Source: CAZKEW01 sp964580435 (GTDB taxonomy: Bacteria; Acidobacteriota; Aminicenantia; Aminicenantales; UBA8522). Taken from it: a DNA stretch of 25,782 nt. How positions within the stretch are numbered: position 1 is the stretch's first letter; the number at the start of each line of letters is the position of its first letter. The DNA lies in contig CAZOKP010000033.1 of NCBI GenBank assembly GCA_964580435.1, positions 1 through 25,782 on the forward strand. The letters run 5' to 3'. The translations under genes and the position numbers were made by a program. The notes below the pieces were generated by a model. That model saw only the letters and a list, made by a program, of their open reading frames with translations, was not told the origin of the DNA and made no database searches. This document shows positions 14,688-23,645 of this stretch, in pieces.

Positions 14688-15470
14688 TCAGGCGCCCTGC
14701 TTATCCTCCATATTTCTTTCATAGATGATCCGCAGCCCTTCCAGCACGAGATTAGGCTCATAATGCTGGATGGCTTTGATCTCAGGAGTGACTTGAGCAG
14801 CAAATCCGCCCGTGGCAACAACCCTGCTTTTCTCTCCCAGCTCTTTTTTGATCTCGGCAATGATGTTGTTGACCAGACCGATGTACCCATAATAAAGCCC
14901 GGATTGCATGCTGGCCACTGTGGTCCGGCCGATGGCCTTTTTCGGTTTGACGATCTCGATCCGTGGCAGCTTGGCTGTCTTGAGGTAAAGCGCTTCAGCG
15001 GAAATCTGGACCCCGGGCGCGATCGCCCCGCCGAGATACTCCCCTTTTTCCGTCACCGCATCAAATGTCGTGGCCGTTCCGAAATCGACGATAATGCAAG
15101 GCCCGCCATGCCTCTCAAAAGCCGCTACAGAAGCGCTTACCCGGTCGGCACCCACTTCGAGGGGAGCCTCGTAGAGGATGGGCATTCCGGTCCGAAGGCC
15201 CGGGCCTACGACTAGCGCCTTGAGCCCGAAAAGGTCCTGGCACAGGCTTTGGAAGACGGGGGTCAATGGAGGCACGACGCTGGAGATAATCGTTCCTCCG
15301 ATGGCTGCCGCGTCAAGCTGGGAGGCCCGCAGGAGCTCGAGCAGCATGATACCGTATTCATCGCTCGTCTTCTCTCTCTCGGACATGACTTTCCACTCCT
15401 TGAGCAGCTTCTTACCCGAAAAAACGCCCAGCGCGACTGTCGTATTCCCTATGTCAAAGGCTAATAGCAT
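14688..15470 (-). CDS. coaX: Type III pantothenate kinase
   Basis: A CoaX-type pantothenate kinase (ASKHA fold), the first enzyme of coenzyme A synthesis, converting pantothenate to 4'-phosphopantothenate. From the chosen start it has 260 residues. The phosphate loop DIGNTT begins at D6, GADR is at 107-110, and DFGTATTFD at 129-137; all are family signatures. The frame opens ten codons earlier at ATG 15500, but the ATG at 15470 has a purine tract with two GGAG elements just upstream and gives the family's usual MLLAFDIGNT start. birA lies upstream, and these two genes often pair in bacteria. The hypothetical gene and rnr follow closely. Type III kinases are known to be insensitive to CoA feedback. 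Confidence 0.92.
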   Translation of the reverse strand: MLLAFDIGNTTVALGVFSGKKLLKEWKVMSEREKTSDEYGIMLLELLRASQLDAAAIGGTIISSVVPPLTPVFQSLCQDLFGLKALVVGPGLRTGMPILYEAPLEVGADRVSASVAAFERHGGPCIIVDFGTATTFDAVTEKGEYLGGAIAPGVQISAEALYLKTAKLPRIEIVKPKKAIGRTTVASMQSGLYYGYIGLVNNIIAEIKKELGEKSRVVATGGFAAQVTPEIKAIQHYEPNLVLEGLRIIYERNMEDKQGA

Positions 15471-15472
15471 GG

Positions 15473-15487
15473 CTCCTTTCTCCTTCC
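15473..15487 (-). promoter_or_regulatory. Ribosome-binding tract deciding the coaX start
   Basis: On the minus strand this purine-rich tract carries GGAG twice, 9 and 2 nt before the ATG at 15470. It supports that ATG over the one at 15500, although a weaker GAGGGAAG precedes the latter. Confidence 0.55.
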
Positions 15488-15607
15488 TGTATGATAGCAT
15501 TTATCTTCCCTCGCCTCCATCGTAATCGACAAGAAGTTGGCCACCCATTTCTCTATCTGCATCCGAGATAATCAGGGCAAGATTGATTTTCCCGGGAAAT
15601 ATCATCT

Positions 15608-16360
15608 TCAAAAATCGTCTTGTTCGATGCCCTGGATTTCCGCCGGGGACAAGGCCATCTCTTGTCCGTTTTTCTCCAGCCTCAACCTCCCTTGCGGATC
15701 GATCCCGAGGAAGACTCCGGAAAGGGCCGCTCCCTCTCTCGCGACAATTACTACTTTTCCTATGGGAATAATCAAGTAAGCCTCATAGGCTCTGATGATT
15801 TTCTCGACCTTCCCCCGGCTAAACAGCTCGTACCAGCGGTCGAGCGCCTGCCAAAGGATGCGCTCAAGCTCGGCCCGGTCCACCTCCTCTTTCAGGGCCA
15901 GATGGAGCGAAGTGGCGCTCGGGCGAAGCTCTTCCGGAAAATCGTTCGTCCTCTGGCTCACGTTCAGGCCCAGGCCCAAGATAGCATAAGTGACCGCTTC
16001 CCCTAAAAATCCGCTCTCGCAGAGAATGCCCCCGAGCTTTTTCTTTCGCCAAACGATGTCGTTCGGCCACTTGAGATGAACTTTGAGGCCTGTGGCGCCG
16101 CGGATGGCGTCTGCGCAGGCGACTCCGGCCATGAGAGGAAGAAGAGAAATGTCCTTCTGCTTCGGCCGGAGAATGACGGAAGCATAAAGCCCCTTTCCGC
16201 GCGGAGATTCCCAGTTCCGGCCTTTTGTCCCTCTTCCTCTTGTTTGCTCCTCGGCCATGATGACCGTCCCCTCTTCCGCCCCCTTCTCCGCCAACATCTT
16301 GGCCAAATCGTTCGTGGACGTCGATGTCTCAAAACTCTGGATAACGGTCCCGATATTCAT
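15608..16360 (-). CDS. birA: Biotin--[acetyl-CoA-carboxylase] ligase, class I
   Basis: A 250-residue biotin protein ligase that adenylates biotin and transfers it to a lysine of biotin carboxyl carrier proteins. It has the biotin/ATP loop RGRGTKGRNW at 41-50 (E. coli GRGRRGR), KWPND at 98-102 region, and KKLGGILCE from 107, with a small C-terminal domain (about 205-250) ending in a PAEIQGIE segment. It lacks the N-terminal helix-turn-helix of E. coli BirA, so it should not act as a repressor of biotin synthesis genes. It lies 24 nt after valS and 137 nt before coaX. There is no convincing ribosome-binding site, so translation may depend on the upstream gene. Confidence 0.93.
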   Translation of the reverse strand: MNIGTVIQSFETSTSTNDLAKMLAEKGAEEGTVIMAEEQTRGRGTKGRNWESPRGKGLYASVILRPKQKDISLLPLMAGVACADAIRGATGLKVHLKWPNDIVWRKKKLGGILCESGFLGEAVTYAILGLGLNVSQRTNDFPEELRPSATSLHLALKEEVDRAELERILWQALDRWYELFSRGKVEKIIRAYEAYLIIPIGKVVIVAREGAALSGVFLGIDPQGRLRLEKNGQEMALSPAEIQGIEQDDF

Positions 16361-16384
16361 AAGAAAAACGACTTTTAGAAGCGG

Positions 16385-19024
16385 CTAATGTTCTAAGTGC
16401 TCCAGGCTCTTTTCGAGCTTCGCCTTTTTATCCCGTAGTCGCTCAACGCTCTTTCTCGCTTCCTCGATGATGGGCTGCGGCGCCCTCTCGATGAAATCCT
16501 GGCTCTGGAGCCTGCCCTCGACCTTCTCCATCTCGGCCTGGATCTTTTTGATCTCCCTCTCCAGTCGCAATGTCTCGGCTTTGAGGTCAAACATACCTTC
16601 TGGGGGGATGGCTACTTCCCAGCCTCCGGCAACTCCTTTCAGGAGCCCCTTCTCGGGAGGGAAATGGTCCCAGAGGCGGATCTCCGAGCTATTGGCCAGA
16701 GCGAGGATATAGGTTCGGATTTCAGGCAGGGGCTCCTTCTCTTTTTCTCCGGGGCTGCGCAGCCAAATCTTAATTTTCTGCTGGGGCGGGATTTTGTTCT
16801 CGGCCCTGATCGTCCTGACTTCAACCACGAGGTCTTGAAGGAGGCGCATCTCCTCTTCCGCCCGCTCGTTTCGCCAGGACGGTCGAGAGCTCGGAAAAGA
16901 GGCCAGGGCCAAAGACTTGCCGTGGACGGGAAGGTGCTGCCAGATTTCCTCTGTGATAAAAGGCATGAACGGGCTGAGAAGCCTGAGGATTTGGTCAAGG
17001 GCCTGGGCCAGCACTGCCTTCGTGGTCCCATTTTCTGCCTTAAGGCTCGGCTTGGCCATTTCGATATACCAGTCGCAAAACTCATGCCAGGTGAAATGAT
17101 AGAGTTTTTCAGCGGCCTCATAGAATTTATACTGCTCCAGCGCGGCCTCCAGGTCTGCAGTGATCCCGGAGAGCCGGCTGAGGATCCAGCGGTCGGCCAG
17201 GGTCAACTCATTGTCCTTGATGACGTGGTCCTTTTCGTCAAGGTTCATCAAGACAAAGCGGGAAGCGTTCCAGATCTTGTTAGCGAAAGCCCGGTAGCCC
17301 AACATCCGTTCCTCGGAAAGCGAGAGGTCCATGCCCGGAATGGCCAGCGCCGCCATGGTGAAGCGCAGCGCGTCGGTGCCGTATTTATCGATCATCTCCA
17401 GGGGGTCGATGATGTTCCCTTCGGACTTGCTCATCTTCCGCCGTCGGAAGTCCCGGACTAACCCGTTGATAAAGACATGGCGGAAGGGGATCCGGCCGGT
17501 GAACTTGAGGCCCATCATGATCATCCGGGCCACCCAGAAAAAGATGATGTCAAAGGCCGTCGCCATGAGGTCGGTCGGGTAGAACATCTCCAGGTCCGCC
17601 GTCTTCTCCGGCCAGCCCATTGTGGCGAAGGGCCAGAGGGCCGAGCTGAACCACGTGTCCAGGACATCCTCGTCCTGGGCGAGTTTGCCGCTCTCGCATT
17701 TCGGGCACTTCTCCGGCGTCTCCATGGCCACGACGATCTCTCCGCAGGCCCGGCAGTACCAGGCCGGGATCCGATGCCCCCACCAGAGCTGGCGGGAGAT
17801 GCACCAGTCGTGGATCTTGTACATCCATTCAAAGTAGTTCTTGGCCCAATTCGGCGGGATGAACTCGATCGTCCCGTCCTCGACCACGCGGATGGCCTCT
17901 TTGGCCAGGGGCGCCATTTTAACGAACCACTGCCAGCTCAGATGCGGCTCGATGACCGTCCTGCAGCGGTAACAGTGCCCGACCATGTGCTGGTAGTCTT
18001 CGACTTTGACCAACAGCCCCAACTCCTCGAGCCGCTGGAGAACTTTTTTGCGGCACTCGAACCTGTCCAGGCCTTTGAACTCCGCGCCGGCTGCTTCGGT
18101 CATCTTCCCCGAGCCATTGATCACAATGACCTGCTCGAGGTGGTGCTCCTTGCCCAGCTCGAAGTCCACCGGGTCATGCGCCGGAGTGACCTTGACGGCG
18201 CCGGTCCCGAATTCTCTCTCGACACGGGAGTCCGTGATCACGGGGATTTTGCGGCCCGCCAAGGGCAAGAGGAGTTTTTTCCCGTGGAATCTGCGGTAGC
18301 GCTCATCTTCCGGATGGACCGCCACTGCCGTATCGCCCAACATCGTTTCTGGCCTGGTGGTTGCGACAACGATTCCGCCCTGGCCGTCGAGGAAAGGATA
18401 TTGAATGAAATAGAGCTTGCCCTGGAGCTCTCGGTGCTCGATCTCGATATCGGAAAGAACGGTGCTGCAGCGAGGGCAGCGGTTGACCAGATAATAATCC
18501 CGGTAGATCAGGCCTTCGCTATAAAGGCTGACAAAAACGTGCTTCACCGCCCGGGAGAATCCCTCGTCCATGGTGAAACGCTCGCGCGTCCAGTCGAGCG
18601 ACGCGCCGAGCTTTTTGAGCTGACCGGTAATGATACCTCCGTATTTCTGTTTCCAGTCCCAGGCGACTTTCAGGAACTCCTCCCGGCCGAGCTTCTCCCG
18701 GCTAAGCCCTTTGTCGCCCAGGCTTTGCTCGATCACATTGTGGACGGCGATGGAGGCGTGGTCCGTGCCGGGAAGCCAGAGGACGTTATATCCCTGCATT
18801 CTCCGCCAGCGGGCGATGATATCCGGCAGAGTGAAACAGAGAGCATGACCCATATGAAGGGAACCCGTCACATTGGGAGGCGGAAGGACCATCGAAAATT
18901 TCTGTTTCGTCGAGGGGACATCAGGACTGAATATTTTCTCCGAGATCCAGAACTTGGACCATTTCTCCTCCACCTGCTTGGGGTCGTAGGATTTTTCGAG
19001 GATCTTCTTTTCTTTCGTGGGCAT
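16385..19024 (-). CDS. valS: Valyl-tRNA synthetase
   Basis: An 879-residue class I synthetase that charges tRNA-Val and edits mischarged threonine. The ATP-binding HIGH-type motif is HMGH at 57-60, after PPPNVTGSL. KMSKS is at 530-534. The large editing insert lies between them, with cysteine pairs (CPRC; CYRC; CRAC and CPKC) suggesting zinc-binding knuckles as in many bacterial ValRS. The C-terminal 65 residues form the coiled-coil arm (LEREIKKIQAEMEKVEGRL and so on) that holds the tRNA. The length is normal. It starts 23 nt after the stop of the receiver-domain gene and precedes birA. No T-box leader was found upstream; the only leader is that of the receiver gene. Confidence 0.97.
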   Translation of the reverse strand: MPTKEKKILEKSYDPKQVEEKWSKFWISEKIFSPDVPSTKQKFSMVLPPPNVTGSLHMGHALCFTLPDIIARWRRMQGYNVLWLPGTDHASIAVHNVIEQSLGDKGLSREKLGREEFLKVAWDWKQKYGGIITGQLKKLGASLDWTRERFTMDEGFSRAVKHVFVSLYSEGLIYRDYYLVNRCPRCSTVLSDIEIEHRELQGKLYFIQYPFLDGQGGIVVATTRPETMLGDTAVAVHPEDERYRRFHGKKLLLPLAGRKIPVITDSRVEREFGTGAVKVTPAHDPVDFELGKEHHLEQVIVINGSGKMTEAAGAEFKGLDRFECRKKVLQRLEELGLLVKVEDYQHMVGHCYRCRTVIEPHLSWQWFVKMAPLAKEAIRVVEDGTIEFIPPNWAKNYFEWMYKIHDWCISRQLWWGHRIPAWYCRACGEIVVAMETPEKCPKCESGKLAQDEDVLDTWFSSALWPFATMGWPEKTADLEMFYPTDLMATAFDIIFFWVARMIMMGLKFTGRIPFRHVFINGLVRDFRRRKMSKSEGNIIDPLEMIDKYGTDALRFTMAALAIPGMDLSLSEERMLGYRAFANKIWNASRFVLMNLDEKDHVIKDNELTLADRWILSRLSGITADLEAALEQYKFYEAAEKLYHFTWHEFCDWYIEMAKPSLKAENGTTKAVLAQALDQILRLLSPFMPFITEEIWQHLPVHGKSLALASFPSSRPSWRNERAEEEMRLLQDLVVEVRTIRAENKIPPQQKIKIWLRSPGEKEKEPLPEIRTYILALANSSEIRLWDHFPPEKGLLKGVAGGWEVAIPPEGMFDLKAETLRLEREIKKIQAEMEKVEGRLQSQDFIERAPQPIIEEARKSVERLRDKKAKLEKSLEHLEH

Positions 19025-19047
19025 TCTTATTACTCTGCTCTTTCGTT

Positions 19048-19674
19048 CTAGGGCGACTTTTTGGGCTCTTTGTCCAGCCAGTCCTTCAGCTCAGCCCTCA
19101 GAGACGCCTTGAACCTCTTCTCGAGCTCCCTCTCCACCGCAAGGATTTCTTCTCGCATGACCTGCTTGATTTTTTCCTCGAGCTCGTCTTCGGACCGAGA
19201 CGCAGAGGAGGAAGGTTGGAAGCTCGGCTCTTCAAAAAGAGGAAGCGTCGCCGCGGCGGGATTTTCTTCAAGGAGTGACTCTTCAGGCAGCGAGTGCGGC
19301 CCCTTCTTTTTATCGATGACGTCTCTGACCAGCCGGGCCAATTCTTCCGAATCAAAGGGCTTCTGGACTATCCCATCGTAGTCGAGGCGGTTCATTTTTT
19401 CGGCATCAAGAGGCTCGAATGCATTCTTGAGGAGAACAAGCACGGTCTTCTTGAAATCCTCCCGGCTTCTCAAATAATGGCTGATCTCGTAGCCGTCTTT
19501 GGAAGGAAGGGCCAGGCTGAGAAGGACAGCATCCGGGTTGATCCGTCCGATGGACTCGAGGACTTGTTGCCCATCCTCGAGTGGATAGACTTCGAAATCC
19601 GGCCCGGAAAAAGCCATCTGGACAATCTTCTGGACCGAAGGGCTGCTGTCGGCGACAACAAGTTTGTAGGCCAT
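19048..19674 (-). CDS. Degenerate receiver-domain protein with helical tail
   Basis: A 208-residue protein. Residues 1-120 have the CheY-like receiver fold: VVADSS at 6-11, a predicted fourth strand, and the conserved lysine K105 in VQKPF. The phospho-acceptor aspartate is replaced by serine S53 (VLLSLALP where active receivers have VLLDxxMP). The acidic pair is reduced to one aspartate, D9, and the switch threonine is not evident. Phosphorylation by the classical route is therefore unlikely. A Ser/Pro/Glu-rich linker (125-162) leads to a charged amphipathic helix (163-204) that may mediate oligomer or partner contact. It has its own promoter and is followed closely by valS. No histidine kinase is in the window. 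The function is unknown, perhaps a protein-interaction module. Confidence 0.8.
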   Translation of the reverse strand: MAYKLVVADSSPSVQKIVQMAFSGPDFEVYPLEDGQQVLESIGRINPDAVLLSLALPSKDGYEISHYLRSREDFKKTVLVLLKNAFEPLDAEKMNRLDYDGIVQKPFDSEELARLVRDVIDKKKGPHSLPEESLLEENPAAATLPLFEEPSFQPSSSASRSEDELEEKIKQVMREEILAVERELEKRFKASLRAELKDWLDKEPKKSP

Positions 19675-19709
19675 TTCACTCTTCAGAAGACCAAGAAAAT
19701 GTCACATTT

Positions 19710-19738
19710 AATTAACACTTTTCTCTTCGTTCTGTCAA
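19710..19738 (-). promoter_or_regulatory. Promoter for the receiver-valS-birA transcription unit
   Basis: On the minus strand there is a perfect TTGACA (19733-19738), a 17-nt spacer, then TTAATT (19710-19715), a weak AT-rich -10. Transcription would begin near 19703, about 30 nt before the ATG at 19674. No other good promoter was seen before valS or birA. Confidence 0.5.
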
Positions 19739-19787
19739 TTTCGCACGAATTCCAGATAGCCGGCCGTTTCGGGACGAAGCAAGCGCC

Positions 19788-20123
19788 GGCTTTGAAAAGG
19801 GCTGTGGCGACCATAACGCAAAGATCAGCCTGAAAGCCCGTCTACGAGGGCACCCGCAGCCCTCCTTAAATTGTTAGGGCGACGGGTGTGGGCGGAGAAG
19901 GCCGTTGGGGTAGCAAATATAGAGGCGTGGGCGGCATGGTGATAGTCCCCGCGACGGCCGAGCGAATGGTGGTGGGTGGGGAGGTCTTTAGCGAGGACGC
20001 GTGGGGACGCACCATGACAGGACCCACGCCGGGCCGGGAGCAAATTCGCGTGCCTTCGAGCCCACACCCCCGAGCCCATCCAAGCCGCCGATCGGAGCGG
20101 GGAGCAAAGCCCTTTACAAAGCC
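19788..20123 (+). repeat. Long copy of a non-coding repeat with terminal inverted repeats (MITE-like)
   Basis: The 336-bp element begins GGCTTTGAAAAGGGCT (19788-19803) and ends with the inverse of that sequence, 15 of 16 bases matching (20108-20123). A second, inner inverted pair is perfect: GGGTGTGGGC at 19884-19893 and its complement at 20060-20069. The first ~78 and last ~40 bases align, in reverse orientation, with the whole of the 123-bp copy at 25574-25696, which lacks the middle. It lies between the dnaE stop and the receiver promoter. It has no credible coding content and no transposase. No clear target duplication was seen. Call: a MITE-like or REP-derived element, possibly also acting as a transcription terminator for dnaE. 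Confidence 0.75.
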
Positions 20124-20149
20124 CCCTGATCATGGAAGTGAAACCGCTC

Positions 20150-23100
20150 TTAATATTCGATCAGGACCGAATTCTCTCCCAGCAGCCTCTCCACGCTGCT
20201 GCTGAGGTCATCGCTAAGAACGACCCCCCTGACCTCGAGGGATTGGGCGATGACCCGGTAAGCCTGCGGCGTCTCAAGCTCGAAGAAAACAGGGCACTGC
20301 CCCGGATTCTTTTCCAGCAGCTCTTTCAATTCCTCGACGACGGACTGTTCCAGACCGGGAAGAAAGATCCTCAGGATGATTCTTTTTGCCTGTTTCTGAA
20401 AGGCTTCCATGAGGGGCATGGCCTCGACCAGGCTGACCCGCCGGTTGTCCCCCTCGCCCATGAACCTGCCCTTGACCCAGACCAGGTTTCCTTCCCTCAG
20501 GGTTTCGTAATACTTTTTATAGCACTCGGGGAACGCCACGACATCGATCCGGCCGCTCAGGTCTTCCAAGACAAAGGTGACAAACCGCTCGTCCTTTCTG
20601 GTCTTCAAGGACTTCAGGGAAACGATGACCCCGGCCACCCGGATCTCGCTGTTGAAATCCTTTTCCTCGTCCAGCTGGCTGAGCGAATGAGAGGTCAACT
20701 TCTGGAGGCGTTTTTCGAACTGGGCCAGAGGATGACCGGTGATATAAAACCCTAGAGCATCTTTTTCATAGGAGAGAAAAAGGGACTCGTCCCACTCTCG
20801 CATTTCTCTGACCTCGGCGGGTATATCGGGAGGCTCCACCTGGCTCCCGCCAAAAAGAAGGCTCTGCGGAGTCAGGTTCATTTTTTGGATCCCGTGGCTG
20901 TATTCAATCATGCTGTCGATAAGATGGAAGCATTGGGACCGCCGCCAGCCCAACGAATCAAAGGCCCCGGCTTTGAACAAGCTCTCGAGCACTTTCTTGT
21001 TGACAATCCTCGGGTCCGCACCGGCCACGACTTCGAAGGGATTCTGGAACTTGCCGCGCTTGGCCCTGACCCGGAGAATCTCGCGGACGGCCGACTCCCC
21101 GACATTTTTGACGGCCGCTAGGCCGAACCGGACCTCACCGTTCACAACCGTAAAATTGAAATCGCTCTCGTTGACGTCCGGGGGAAGAACTCGGATCCCC
21201 ATCTCATGGCACTCGCTGATATATTTGACAACCTGCGGGGTCGCCCCCCGCTCAGCCTCTGAAGTCAGCAGGGCGGCCATGAAATGGGCAGGATAATGCG
21301 CCTTCAGGTAAGCGGTCTGGTAGGCCAGATAGGCATAAGCGGCGCTGTGAGATTTATTGAACCCGTATTCGGCAAAATGCTTGATCTGTTCGAAAATTTC
21401 AGTGGCCTTGGCGTGAGTGATCCCCTTCTTCTTGGCTCCCTGAACAAACCTCTGCTTTTGAGCCTTCATGATGCTGGTGACCTTCTTGCCCATGGCTTTG
21501 CGCAACATATCGGCCTCAGCCAGGGTAAAACCGGCCAGCTCCGTGGCAATCTTCATTACCTGCTCTTGATAGACGATGATCCCTCGCGTTTCCTTGAGGA
21601 TGGGCTCGAGCTCCGGAAATTTATAGTCGGCCATCTCAGGATGGTTCTTGCGCTTGACGAATTCATTGGTCATGCCGCTCTTGAGGGGGCCCGGCCTGTA
21701 GAGGGCATTCAGGGCGATGAGGTCGCGAAATTCCTCCGGCTTGAAATTGCGCAGCAGCTCTTTCATCCCCGGACTTTCGAACTGAAAGACGCCGTCCGTG
21801 CTCCCTGCCTGGAAAAGCGCAAAAGTGGCCTGATCATCCAGCGGGATTTGTCTCACGTCGATGTTCTCTCCCATGGTCTTTTCGACGAGCTCCGTCGTAT
21901 CCTGGATGACAGTCAGGTTGCGCAGCCCGAGCAGGTCCATCTTGAGCAAACCGATGGATTCGATATCTCCCATGGCGAACTGGGTCGTGATTTCGCCCTT
22001 GACGGACTGGTAGAGCGGCAGGAATTCCACAAGCGGCTTTGGCGTGATGACGATCCCGGCGGCGTGGATAGAAGGATGGCGCACCTGGCCTTCGAGTTTC
22101 TGAGCGACGGCGAGAAGGTGGGCGATCTTTGCGTTCTTGTCCCGCAGCTCCCGCAGCTGGGGGACTTTTTCCAGGGCGCCCGCGATCGTGGATTCGGGAC
22201 CGACCGGGGGGATCATCTTAGCTATCTTGTCCACTTCCGTAAGAGGGACCTCGAGGACGCGGCCGACATCCCGGATGGCGGCGCGGGCGGCCATTGTCCC
22301 GAAGGTGATGATCTGAGAGACGTTTTCCTGGCCGTATTTTTGGGTCACGTAGTTGATGACTTCTCCCCGGCGTCTCCCGCAGAAATCGATGTCGATATCC
22401 GGAAGGCTGATCCGCTCAGGGTTTAAGAATCTCTCAAAAAGGAGGTCGTACTCCAGCGGGTCGATATCCGTTATCCCGAGGCAGTAGGCCAGAAAGCTTC
22501 CGGCCGCCGACCCCCGGCCCGGCCCAACCGGAATGTTTTTCTCCTTGGCCATCTGGATGAGGTCCCAGACGATGAGAAAATATCCCTCAAACCCCATCTT
22601 GTTGACGAGCTTGAGCTCTCTCTCCAGTCTCTCCTCATAATCTTCCCGGGAATGGGCAAGTTCCCCTCTTTCCCATCTCTCCTTCAGGGTCCCCCGCCGC
22701 ATCTCGAACCCGTCCTTAGCCACCCGGGCCAGGAATTCCTCAAGGGAGATTTCGTCGGGAGGTTTAAACTGGGGCAGGAAGTAGTGTCCCGAGGGAAAAT
22801 CGAAATTGCATTGGGAAGCGATGTGAGTTGTGTTCTGGATGGCTTCAGGGACATCCTTGAACAGGTCGGCCATCTCCGCGCCGGACTTGAAGTAGAATTC
22901 CGTGGAGCTGAAGCGGATCCGGTCCTGGTCGCTGACCTTTTTGTTTGTCTGGATGCAGAGAAGGACATCGTGGCTTTCGGCATCGTCTTTCGCGAGATAA
23001 TGAGTGTCGTTGGTTGCAACCAGCGGAAGGCCGAGTTTCTGGGCCAGCTCGACGAGCCGGGGGTTGACGGCTTTCTGCTGGGCGAGGCCGTGGTCCTGGA

Positions 23101-23629
23101 GCTCGATATAGAAATTTTCCGGCCCGAAATAGGAAGCATACTCGAGAGCGGCTTTCTTCGCCGCCTCCTCCATCTCCCTCTCCAGAAAATAAGAGACTTC
23201 GCCTTTCAGGCAGCTCGAAAGTCCGATCAGACCGTCGGCGTGGTTCGATAAAAGTTCCTTATCGATCCTGGGCCGGTAATAAAAGCCTTCCAGATAAGCC
23301 TTGCTCAGCAGGAGGCAGAGATTCCTATAGCCCTTGTCATTTTTTGCCAGCAACACCAGGTGAAAGTGGTGCGGGTCGCGGCTGTCATAATTCTTATCCA
23401 ACCGGCTCTTGGGGGCCACATAGACTTCGCAACCGAGGATGGGCTTGATCTCCCGGGCTTTCGCCTGCTTGAAGAACGTCACGGCTCCGAAGATATTCCC
23501 GTGGTCGGTCAGGGCGACGGCCGGCATCTTGTTTTGGTAGGCTGCTTCTACAAGGTCGGCGGTCTTCACCGCACCGTCCAGGATGCTGAACTCGGAGTGA
23601 TTATGAAGATGAATAAACGAATGCTCCAT
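20150..23629 (-). CDS. dnaE: DNA polymerase III subunit alpha
   Basis: The replicative polymerase catalytic subunit, 1159 residues, close to the 1160 of E. coli. The N-terminal PHP domain (about 5-210) keeps metal-type residues (HLHNH at 7-11, TDHGN, GCEVYV, NDTHYL). The palm follows: GRGSAAGSF, then PDIDIDF at 410-416, with D411 and D413 as catalytic aspartates. Later come the thumb/fingers, the helix-hairpin-helix region (FGLAAVKNVGESAV) and an OB domain near 985-1060 (IRVAGVIVSLKSL). It is of the DnaE1 type rather than PolC, as it has no inserted exonuclease. It starts 16 nt after guaA without a clear ribosome-binding site, so it is likely cotranscribed with guaA. The retained PHP residues leave open a proofreading role for that domain. 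Confidence 0.97.
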   Translation of the reverse strand: MEHSFIHLHNHSEFSILDGAVKTADLVEAAYQNKMPAVALTDHGNIFGAVTFFKQAKAREIKPILGCEVYVAPKSRLDKNYDSRDPHHFHLVLLAKNDKGYRNLCLLLSKAYLEGFYYRPRIDKELLSNHADGLIGLSSCLKGEVSYFLEREMEEAAKKAALEYASYFGPENFYIELQDHGLAQQKAVNPRLVELAQKLGLPLVATNDTHYLAKDDAESHDVLLCIQTNKKVSDQDRIRFSSTEFYFKSGAEMADLFKDVPEAIQNTTHIASQCNFDFPSGHYFLPQFKPPDEISLEEFLARVAKDGFEMRRGTLKERWERGELAHSREDYEERLERELKLVNKMGFEGYFLIVWDLIQMAKEKNIPVGPGRGSAAGSFLAYCLGITDIDPLEYDLLFERFLNPERISLPDIDIDFCGRRRGEVINYVTQKYGQENVSQIITFGTMAARAAIRDVGRVLEVPLTEVDKIAKMIPPVGPESTIAGALEKVPQLRELRDKNAKIAHLLAVAQKLEGQVRHPSIHAAGIVITPKPLVEFLPLYQSVKGEITTQFAMGDIESIGLLKMDLLGLRNLTVIQDTTELVEKTMGENIDVRQIPLDDQATFALFQAGSTDGVFQFESPGMKELLRNFKPEEFRDLIALNALYRPGPLKSGMTNEFVKRKNHPEMADYKFPELEPILKETRGIIVYQEQVMKIATELAGFTLAEADMLRKAMGKKVTSIMKAQKQRFVQGAKKKGITHAKATEIFEQIKHFAEYGFNKSHSAAYAYLAYQTAYLKAHYPAHFMAALLTSEAERGATPQVVKYISECHEMGIRVLPPDVNESDFNFTVVNGEVRFGLAAVKNVGESAVREILRVRAKRGKFQNPFEVVAGADPRIVNKKVLESLFKAGAFDSLGWRRSQCFHLIDSMIEYSHGIQKMNLTPQSLLFGGSQVEPPDIPAEVREMREWDESLFLSYEKDALGFYITGHPLAQFEKRLQKLTSHSLSQLDEEKDFNSEIRVAGVIVSLKSLKTRKDERFVTFVLEDLSGRIDVVAFPECYKKYYETLREGNLVWVKGRFMGEGDNRRVSLVEAMPLMEAFQKQAKRIILRIFLPGLEQSVVEELKELLEKNPGQCPVFFELETPQAYRVIAQSLEVRGVVLSDDLSSSVERLLGENSVLIEY

Positions 23630-23645
23630 GACTAAATATCCGCGC

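Noticed and set aside
15501..15607. Small gene or promoter between birA and coaX
   Set aside because: Open frames here are antisense extensions. A TATCAT at about 15489-15494 on the minus strand lacks a good -35 box, so no promoter is called.
17477..19051. 524-codon plus-strand ORF opposite valS
   Set aside because: It lies wholly antisense to a clear valyl-tRNA synthetase with all class I motifs, and its translation has no recognisable domain. It is a by-product of codon bias.
19675..19709. T-box leader for valS
   Set aside because: The leader before the receiver gene is only about 30 nt, too short for a T-box, and valS itself begins 23 nt after that gene.
19825..20133. 102-codon minus-strand ORF within the long repeat
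   Set aside because: It coincides almost exactly with the repeat, is rich in Arg/His/Ala as random GC-rich sequence would be, and the short repeat copy deletes its middle. The repeat is better read as non-coding.
21284..22426. 380-codon plus-strand ORF
   Set aside because: It is antisense to the catalytic core of dnaE and has no ribosome-binding site or motif.
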